Shown piece by piece: positions 31,501 to 36,239 of a DNA stretch of 36,239 nt. The stretch comes from Nitrospina sp. UBA6727 (GTDB lineage: Bacteria; Nitrospinota; Nitrospinia; Nitrospinales; VA-1): positions 1-36,239 of the forward strand of contig DKID01000013.1 of the NCBI GenBank assembly GCA_002454045.1. Reading direction: 5' to 3'. A program made the position numbers and the translations under genes. The notes under the pieces were generated by a model. It was not told where the DNA came from. It ran no database searches and saw only the letters and a list, made by a program, of their open reading frames with translations. How positions within the stretch are numbered: position 1 is the stretch's first letter; the number at the start of each line of letters is the position of its first letter.

Positions 31501-32170
31501 CCACCGTGACTTGGACGATGACGGGAAGTTTTTTGCCGGCTTCCGCGAACGCTTTGTTGGCGCCGACCAGCGAAGCCTTCAGTTCCAAAATATCCTGCTG
31601 CGTTTCAAACAAAAGAACATCGGCACCGCCGTCGATCAAACCGCGCACTTGCGTTTTGTTGTTGTCGACAATTTGCGACCACGTTGCTTTTTTTAGGTCG
31701 GCGGCGGTTTTGGAAAGAACATAATTGGAGGGCCCGATGGAACCGACGAGGAACAGGGGGCGACCATCGTAGTCGGGCGAAACTTTATATCGGTCTATCG
31801 CCGCTCTGGCGATTCGGCAACCCTCAACGTTTAGATGCCAAGCGACGGCGGAGTAATCCGACTCTTGCGGGTGCAGATTTTTCGGGACGGCTTTGACATC
31901 GGCAAGGTCGATGCCCTTAAAGTCGAACTCCGCCAAACGCAGCGGGGACGCGCCGAAAGTGTTGGTCTCGATTAAGTTGGCGCCCGCCTGCAGATATTGC
32001 AGATGGATGCCCGCCAAATCATCGGGGCGAGAAAAGATGAGGAGGTCGGTCAACATTTTGAACGCAGGACCGCCGAACGCGGCATCATCCAACGCCAAGT
32101 TTTGCACCATGGTTCCCATGGCTCCATCCAAAAAAAGAACCCGAGTTCCCAACGCATCTTCAAATTTCAT
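28550..32170 (-). CDS. metH: Cobalamin-dependent methionine synthase
   Basis: This 1206-residue modular enzyme makes methionine from homocysteine and methyltetrahydrofolate. The domains in order are as follows. The homocysteine domain has VLFLDGAMGTMVQ at the start and zinc-binding cysteines in INCNTGPEL and GGCCGTTPDH. The folate (pterin) domain has IGERLNVRGSKK and DVCMDSNIVKTE. The cap/cobalamin domains have GTVYQDVHSIGKDLAKTL, with the His that ligates cobalt. The reactivation (AdoMet) domain has RYSPGYPAITDL. I chose ATG 32170, which begins directly before the conserved core (MKFEDALGTR); ATG 32185 is also possible. The frame remains open to 32338 through a 45-base tandem repeat, which I treat as leader, and that longer form would overlap the FGE-like gene. 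No riboswitch was seen upstream. Confidence 0.95.
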   Translation of the reverse strand: MKFEDALGTRVLFLDGAMGTMVQNLALDDAAFGGPAFKMLTDLLIFSRPDDLAGIHLQYLQAGANLIETNTFGASPLRLAEFDFKGIDLADVKAVPKNLHPQESDYSAVAWHLNVEGCRIARAAIDRYKVSPDYDGRPLFLVGSIGPSNYVLSKTAADLKKATWSQIVDNNKTQVRGLIDGGADVLLFETQQDILELKASLVGANKAFAEAGKKLPVIVQVTVDNFSKMQIFNTDIHAAYVAVQGMGISAFGINCNTGPELMQTTVEKLRRVCRHPISIVPNAGQPVSEDGKTCYKLQPEEMADYMERFVKEFGVAIIGGCCGTTPDHIRALSNRLKGAAVSRRTLPPRRVYVSGPQAAVVLDSAEGLVRIGERLNVRGSKKVRDAVERDDEIQMTVLEEVVQEQVVDLGIEIIDVCMDSNIVKTEAVLPATIHALTGDFKGVMCLDSFSVEALRAAVENYPGRPIINSISLEEYKNGVSKLDAVLSQTAEHCPLYIALVNGPKGPGQTADEKYELAAEIVKQAAEKFGVTPDQILIDVNAYPIGSESVAGLNFCAETLQCLPRIKAIHPDLKTSIGVGNLTNGLAAKPYMRKVLTSVFLDEARKAGLDCAILNPHHYVPLESLPEDDVALAAQVILHRDMNAFEKLEEIALTKKTGVKIKKVVYRDLPLEESICRRIKDGFKQKECGEIEKDGGVFPYTDRIVADVAKVIETHTPLDFISEHLMVAMRELGDAFGRGEVSLPHLLKSADVMRHVMLFLESFMRFQSGVKPGAALEYKGVVVLGTVYQDVHSIGKDLAKTLLENYGYRVIDLGVQVPLDRFIDTAERENADAIGMSALLVQTSNHMITVADMLLTRKYSIPVLIGGAPVNPRHAGYVAMHGGEDTAAIMDNIFYCKSGMDGVNIMGQIMDAAKRPLLLEKNRAQLLREYQRAKGMQRERDKLLQTLPRRKVSFAHHEVPAEGYGLRKVEFKLHKLAGSMDRKSLYSLNWKFGKKSSWGMKSVTLQQLQSLEKLWIEKAEHNGWIVPKARFALFPAQSDGDEVIVYDPQNRDKELARFRFDVCIGKGKKDIFSVGQYVHPKTSGQWDAVGLQISTAGDKVEAGIKEFKTQNDSESALYLQGLSDRVAEDLAEYVHQLLRHGVGKKKDQHGQRYSPGYPAITDLSGNRAIWELLGAEDIGVTLTTANEFYPPSTTAAVVCFHKDAGYS

Positions 32171-32248
32171 TTTTTTCACCGTCATACTTTTTTTCATCGT
32201 CGTCGCCGTCATACCTTTTTTCACCGTCGCGCTTTTTTCATCGTCGTG
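32171..32248. repeat. Imperfect 45-base tandem repeat upstream of metH
   Basis: The units begin caccgtc at 32177 and 32222 (period 45 bases). Each includes a T-run and then catcgtcgt. The period is a multiple of three, so the reading frame stays open through it. The design mixes GTC/ACC/ATC triplets with T tracts. Confidence 0.65.
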
Positions 32249-32249
32249 T

Positions 32250-33134
32250 TCAGGATTTTTCCGGCCGGTCGTCTGCTGTAATTCCGAAAACTCGTTCCAT
32301 GAATGAAGGACGGTCTTTCGCGCATCGAAAACCCACATCCTTTTTCCGCGCCAGTGGGTTGAGATGTTCGCGGTAAGAAGCGCGGGCTTTGAGGGCGATG
32401 ACTTGCAAAAATTCCTTTTTACCGAAATGTCCCACGCCCATATAAGACAAGCCCCGCACCACGATTTGCTTCTTTCCGTAGGCTGGAGTTTTGAACGTGT
32501 TGCCGGGATAAGGTCGGTAATATTCCCAAACCCATTCCCAAACGTTGCCGACCATATCGTGAACTTTATAAGGACTGGCGCCTTTCGGAAAACTTCCCAC
32601 CGGTTTCAAGCCGTGACTTTTTTTTGCGCGCGGAGAAAGACTGAGGTTGGCAACGCCGCGGATAAATTCATCGCCCCAAGGATAGACGAACCCGGCGCGA
32701 CCGCGGGCGGCTTTTTCCCACTCCGCTTCGGTGGGCAATCGCTTGCCCGCCCACTGCGCGTAGTCGCTGGCGTCAAAATAATTTACCTCGGTCACCGGCA
32801 AACGCTCCTGTCCTTCGGGAAACTTTTGCCCCTTCCAATAACGCGGCGGTTTGTGGTCGGTGGCCTGACAAAAAATATAGTATTGCAAATTTGTAACTTC
32901 GTGACGGTCGATGTAAAAATCGGCAACGTCGATGCGCCGCGCGGGAGACTCGTCGGCAAACCAAGGTTTGTGAAGCCCCAACGCGAGCGCACGGTTTTCC
33001 TCGTCAATCTGGTCGGTGCCAATGATAAACTCTCCCGCAGGAATCAGCACCATGCCCGCGGAAATTTTTTCGCCGCAACCCGGAAAAATCAAACCGATGG
33101 CAACGCACCATAATATTTTTCGGATGGATTGCAT
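32250..33134 (-). CDS. Lipoprotein with formylglycine-generating enzyme-like (SUMF1) domain
   Basis: The 294-residue protein starts with a lipoprotein signal (MQSIRKILWCVAIGLIFPGC, lipid Cys at residue 20). A FGE-sulfatase/SUMF1 domain follows, with MVLIPAGEFIIGTD, the DRHEVTNLQYYIFC block, AGKRLPTEAEWEKAARGR, YPWGDE, DMVGNVWEWVWEYY and the terminal DVGFRCAKD. Domains of this type either oxidise sulfatase cysteines or act as C-type-lectin-like binding modules. No sulfatase gene is present here, so an enzyme role is unproven. Its start codon overlaps that of the divergent ParB-like gene. The stop is 79 bases before the metH ATG. Confidence 0.85.
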   Translation of the reverse strand: MQSIRKILWCVAIGLIFPGCGEKISAGMVLIPAGEFIIGTDQIDEENRALALGLHKPWFADESPARRIDVADFYIDRHEVTNLQYYIFCQATDHKPPRYWKGQKFPEGQERLPVTEVNYFDASDYAQWAGKRLPTEAEWEKAARGRAGFVYPWGDEFIRGVANLSLSPRAKKSHGLKPVGSFPKGASPYKVHDMVGNVWEWVWEYYRPYPGNTFKTPAYGKKQIVVRGLSYMGVGHFGKKEFLQVIALKARASYREHLNPLARKKDVGFRCAKDRPSFMERVFGITADDRPEKS

Positions 33135-34104
33135 GAGAATCAAACTTTCTGACGTTGCCGAAATTCCGTTGACAGACATCGACGCGGAAGATCGGTTGAC
33201 GGATTTTTCGCTGGACGGTTGCTCGGAAAAGTTGACGGACTCGGTCAAAGCAATCGGCATCCGTCATCCCATTTCCGTCCGTCCCTCCGGCAATCGTTAC
33301 GCCATAGTCAGCGGACACAAACGTTTTCAGGCGGCGCCGCGGGCGGGCTTAACGAGCGTTCCCGCCTTCATCATACCCGAAATAAATGACGCGTCGCGAT
33401 TGGTTATAAACTTGCGCGAAAATTTTGGGCAGCGGAATTATAGCGACGTCGAACGAGGAATCACGCTGCACAAAATTAAGTGCGCCGGAGTTTCCAATGC
33501 AACCGTCATCAAAGAGTATATGCCCCTACTGCAACTCGAACGCAGCAAAAAAATCTTCGCGGATTTATCTTCCGTCGCGACGTTGAGTTGCAAATTAAAA
33601 AAACTTCTGCACCACGGCGGCGTTCCGCTTAAAACATTCAGCACTCTTTATAAATGGAACGAAGCGAGCAGGGCGGCGGCGGAAAACTTATTTTCAATCA
33701 TGACGGCGGGGAGCAATAAATGGCGGGAACTTCTGGAACTCCTCGACGAAATCGCCGCGAAAGAAAATACCACCGCGGAAATAATTTTGTCCCACGATGA
33801 AATCAAAAAGATTCTGGCGACGCCGACCGCGCCGCGACAATATGATGAAATCCGCGAGCATCTTTACCGCCGCCGTTATCCGGTTTTATCAGACCTGAAA
33901 AAGCGGGTCGCCCGCGCGCTGGATGAGATGGACTTGGACGACAAAACCCGTTTCAAATTTCAGGAAACATTTGAGAGCAACGAATTAAAACTGGAACTGA
34001 AATTCCAAAACGAAAAAGAATTATCCCGCCAAGTGGAAAAAATTTTCCGCGCCTTGCAATCCGGCGCGGCGGAAAAGTTGCTGCGGATATTCAACGACGC
34101 GTAA
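33133..34104 (+). CDS. Stand-alone ParB/sulfiredoxin-like nuclease-domain protein
   Basis: The 323-residue protein begins MRIKLSDVAEIPLTDIDAED and carries the ParB N-terminal fold. Family motifs are IGIRHPISVRPSGNRYAIVS followed by GHKRFQAAPRAGLTSVPAFI and then LRENFGQRNYSDVERGI; the GHKRFQAA segment is the CTP/ATP-binding box equivalent of the GERR motif. The remaining C-terminal two-thirds are helical and charged and resemble a DNA-binding region but without a family I can name. There is no parA, parS-like site or origin near it, so chromosome partitioning is unlikely. ATG 33133 overlaps the opposite FGE-like start. GGATGG precedes the ATG. Its target is unknown. Confidence 0.7.
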   Translation: MRIKLSDVAEIPLTDIDAEDRLTDFSLDGCSEKLTDSVKAIGIRHPISVRPSGNRYAIVSGHKRFQAAPRAGLTSVPAFIIPEINDASRLVINLRENFGQRNYSDVERGITLHKIKCAGVSNATVIKEYMPLLQLERSKKIFADLSSVATLSCKLKKLLHHGGVPLKTFSTLYKWNEASRAAAENLFSIMTAGSNKWRELLELLDEIAAKENTTAEIILSHDEIKKILATPTAPRQYDEIREHLYRRRYPVLSDLKKRVARALDEMDLDDKTRFKFQETFESNELKLELKFQNEKELSRQVEKIFRALQSGAAEKLLRIFNDA

Positions 34105-34160
34105 CCGCCGCCGTCACGGTCACCGTCGCCGCAACGCCAGTCACCGCGCCGCCGGTTGCA
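34105..34160. repeat. Triplet-rich low-complexity gap before uvrC
   Basis: The gap contains ccgccgccgtcacggtcacc and gtcgccgcaacgccagtcac, then cgcgccgccgg. The stretch CCGCAACGCC(A/G)GTCACCG at 34129-34146 recurs at 36058-36075 on the far side of uvrC, differing in one base. Confidence 0.65.
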
Positions 34161-34168
34161 AACTTAGT

Positions 34169-35989
34169 CTAGCCATCCGCCCGCAACTTTTTTGCCAGAG
34201 GCTTGGTGATTCCCGGCAGCGCCGCCAGTTCTTCCACCGCGGCGGCGCGGATGTTTTCCAGACTGCCGAATTTTTTCAAAAGCAGCAGGCGGCGTTTTTT
34301 TCCGATGCCCGGAATATTTTCCAACGGGGAACGCAAAGTCGCTTTGTCCCGCAATCGGCGGTGATAAGAAATGGCGAAGCGGTGCGCTTCGTCGCGAATG
34401 CGTTGCACGAGAAACTTGGAGGGAGAGTTCTGCTTAAACAACACCGGCGTCTTTTGTTGCGGCAAATAAACTTCGTCCGTCGCCAAGTTGTTGCGATATT
34501 TTCCTTTGGCGATGCAAGCCAAGTCCACCCGATCGACCAGCCCCAAAGCCTCGAAAACATCGCGGCCGGATTTCAGATGCCCCTTGCCGCCGTCGATGAG
34601 CACCAAGTTGGGCAGAGGTTTTCCTTCGTCGAGCAGGCGACGGTAACGGCGGGTCATCACTTCCCGGAGCATGGCGTAATCGTCGACGCCTTGCACGGTG
34701 GAAATTTTGTAGCGGCGGTATTTTGATTTTTCCGCCACGGCGTTTTCAAACACCACCACGGCGCCCACCGCGTGGCTGCCCGAGATGTTGGACAAATCAA
34801 ACCCTTCAATCACTTCGGGAAAATGTTTCAACTGCAAAGATGTTTGCAACTCTTCCAACGAGCGGGTGCCGACGTCGCCCTTGTCGCGTTCCATCCTCAT
34901 GGCGAAGCGGGCATTCTCTTCCGCCATCCTCACCAACTCGCGTTTCTTCCCGATTGCGGGAACCTCCAATCTTACCCGCGTTGCTTTTTTTTCTGACAAC
35001 CAATCGGCGATCAGCGCGGACTCTTCCACAGGATGGGGCAACAATATTTCGGCAGGCAACACTAACTCGTCCGCGTAATATTGTTTGAGAAAAGAGGACA
35101 GGGTTTCGTCTTCCTCCATTTGGTTGAGCGACTTCATCTTGAATATTTTTTCGCTCAACATTTTCCCGCCGCGGATGATCAACACTTGGACCATCGCCTG
35201 TCCCTTCTCGGAACAATAGGCAACGACGTCCTGATCCTGCAAAGAAGTTGAGACGATTTTCTGTTTGCCGAGCACCGCCTGCACGGCTTGGATTTTGTCG
35301 CGGAACACCGCGGCTTCTTCGTAACGCATCGCCGCGGATGCCGATTCCATCTGCGCCTGTAAATTTTTCACGAGCATTTTGTTTTTCCCCTTGAGGAACC
35401 AGCGCACATCCGCCACCACCTTCCCATATTCGCGGGACGAAACTTGCCCGGCGCACGGGGCGAGGCAGCGACCTATTTGGTGATTGATGCAGGGACGACG
35501 CAACGCGGTGCCATCCAGTTTGTCTTTGCTCTGCCGTAGCGGAAAAATTTTGTAAATCAGCCGAATCGTTTCGCGGACTTCCTTGACCATGCTGTAGGGA
35601 CCGAAATAAGTCGCGCCGTCTTTTCGGATTCGGCGCACCACTTCCAGCCGCGGGAATTTTTCCTGCGTCGTCAAACGTATATAAGGATAGTGTTTGTCAT
35701 CTTTCAACAGGACGTTGTAGCGCGGCTGGTGTTTCTTCACGAAGTTGCTTTCGAGAATCAACGCCTCGGCTTCCGTCGCCGTGGTCAGAAATTTGATGTC
35801 GCGGACTTTGTCCACAAACATTTTCGCCCGGGGATGAAGCGTGCGCGAACTTTGGAAATACGCGCGGACGCGGCTGCGCAGAATTTTCGCTTTGCCGATG
35901 TAAAGAATTTGCGCTCGAGAATCTTTCATGATATAGATTCCCGGCAACTTGGGAATGTTCTTGACGATTTTTTTTATTTTATTTTCCAA
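34169..35989 (-). CDS. uvrC: Excinuclease ABC subunit C
   Basis: The 606-residue nucleotide-excision-repair nuclease makes the 3' and 5' cuts around DNA damage with UvrA and UvrB. The GIY-YIG nuclease domain is at the N-terminus (GIY at 17-19, YIG at 30-32). A Cys-rich linker follows with CINHQIGRCLAPC (the usual UvrC cluster). The UVR motif (AMRYEEAAVFRDKI) is at about residue 217. The RNase H-like second nuclease domain has GFDLSNISGSHAVG with its catalytic Asp and LIDGGKGHL. A helix-hairpin-helix pair (NIPGIGKKRRLLLL and ALPGITKPLAKKL) lies at the end. The start is TTG 35989, without a strong ribosome binding site. Direct-repeat-like triplet DNA lies on both sides of the gene. Confidence 0.95.
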   Translation of the reverse strand: MENKIKKIVKNIPKLPGIYIMKDSRAQILYIGKAKILRSRVRAYFQSSRTLHPRAKMFVDKVRDIKFLTTATEAEALILESNFVKKHQPRYNVLLKDDKHYPYIRLTTQEKFPRLEVVRRIRKDGATYFGPYSMVKEVRETIRLIYKIFPLRQSKDKLDGTALRRPCINHQIGRCLAPCAGQVSSREYGKVVADVRWFLKGKNKMLVKNLQAQMESASAAMRYEEAAVFRDKIQAVQAVLGKQKIVSTSLQDQDVVAYCSEKGQAMVQVLIIRGGKMLSEKIFKMKSLNQMEEDETLSSFLKQYYADELVLPAEILLPHPVEESALIADWLSEKKATRVRLEVPAIGKKRELVRMAEENARFAMRMERDKGDVGTRSLEELQTSLQLKHFPEVIEGFDLSNISGSHAVGAVVVFENAVAEKSKYRRYKISTVQGVDDYAMLREVMTRRYRRLLDEGKPLPNLVLIDGGKGHLKSGRDVFEALGLVDRVDLACIAKGKYRNNLATDEVYLPQQKTPVLFKQNSPSKFLVQRIRDEAHRFAISYHRRLRDKATLRSPLENIPGIGKKRRLLLLKKFGSLENIRAAAVEELAALPGITKPLAKKLRADG

Positions 35990-36026
35990 TGGAAAAAATC
36001 CCGCACAAAGGTCGGCACAAACCGCT

Positions 36027-36078
36027 GGTCACCGTCACACGACGTCGGTCACCGTAACCGCAACGCCGGTCACCGAAT
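36027..36078. repeat. Triplet-rich low-complexity stretch upstream of uvrC
   Basis: It contains ggtcaccgtcacacgacgtc, then ggtcaccgtaaccgcaacgc, then cggtcaccg. It shares an 18-base stretch (one mismatch) with 34129-34146 beyond uvrC. The remaining bases up to the window end are more AT-rich and show no clear gene. Confidence 0.65.
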
Positions 36079-36205
36079 GAATCACACCTACGAAAAGTGG
36101 AAATTATGTTCGGCATCGTCATCAATATTGAATGCCACAAAATACCACAAAAATCCCCGTTGAAAATTCATAGCATCAAGTAAGCGGCTCAAGAACAACT
36201 TTCAA

Positions 36206-36239
36206 ATGACAAACCTAAACATCAAGCCGAATGCGCTGT
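36206..36239 (+). CDS. Possible start of a gene cut by the window end
   Basis: ATG at 36206 opens a frame of 11 codons (MTNLNIKPNAL) that runs off the window. The upstream region to 36080 is gene-free and AT-rich, so a start here is reasonable, but no clear ribosome binding site precedes it. It is too short to assign. Confidence 0.25.
   Translation, partial: MTNLNIKPNAL

Noticed and set aside
32250..32338. metH start at 32338
   Set aside because: That start adds 56 residues made largely of the tandem repeat and overlaps the FGE-like gene; the conserved MetH N-terminus begins at 32170.
1..36239. tRNA, rRNA or insertion sequence genes
   Set aside because: No cloverleaf with a TTCRA loop, no rRNA-like conserved stretch and no transposase-like protein was recognised in any gap.

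Overview
The window is about 36 kb of chromosome from a Gram-negative (diderm) bacterium with an ordinary proteobacterial core gene set. Evidence for this is BamA, a Skp/OmpH chaperone, lipid A genes (fabZ, lpxA, lpxI, lpxB), a TonB/ExbB/ExbD system with its receptor, and RlmM-like, GlnA and PII proteins of proteobacterial type. LpxI (rather than LpxH), a Gfo/Idh/MocA oxidoreductase inside the lpx cluster, and a ClpC-type ATPase next to bamA point to a deltaproteobacterial or related uncultured lineage. I infer that from gene order and cannot prove it from sequence alone. GC content looks slightly above one half. Start codons include several TTG and GTG. No rRNA, tRNA, insertion sequence, CRISPR array or prophage gene was recognised.

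Layout. 1-536: a junction of two gene fragments (a RimK-like ATP-grasp N-terminus and an RmuC C-terminus), possibly a contig-edge artefact. 568-3568 (+): PlsC-like acyltransferase, gamma-class carbonic-anhydrase-like protein, MTA/purine nucleoside phosphorylase and a TPR-like protein. 3543-4475 (-): an RlmM-type rRNA methyltransferase. 4649-4912 (+): rpsT with a TTG start. 5277-7120 (+): PII protein plus ammonium channel AmtB. 7215-13603 (-): a complete TonB uptake module (receptor, two tiny membrane proteins, TonB, a nine-repeat DxNxDG periplasmic protein, ExbB, two ExbD). 13775-15940 (-): second PII gene, an intrinsic terminator, glnA and a small Cys-rich protein. 16076-17347 (-): a lipoprotein carrying an S1C protease domain. 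17609-25657 (-): envelope cluster bamA-skp-fabZ-lpxA-Gfo/Idh-lpxI-lpxB-DUF374. 25813-28242 (-): clpC. 28550-32170 (-): metH. 32250-33134 (-): FGE-like lipoprotein. 33133-34104 (+): lone ParB-like protein. 34169-35989 (-): uvrC.

How the genes work together. Two nitrogen modules (PII-AmtB and PII-GlnA) cover ammonium uptake and assimilation and both PII proteins keep the uridylylation tyrosine. The TonB module holds the receptor and the energising motor in one direction behind one good promoter-like sequence. Its second ExbD has Asn where the membrane Asp is expected. The envelope cluster covers outer-membrane protein insertion and early lipid A synthesis but lacks lpxD between skp and fabZ.

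The most unusual feature lies between the genes. Many gaps are filled by degenerate low-complexity DNA built from triplets such as GTC, ACC, GCC and ATC. There is also a separate hairpin-forming dispersed repeat (three good copies and one divergent copy) whose arms vary in a partly compensatory way.
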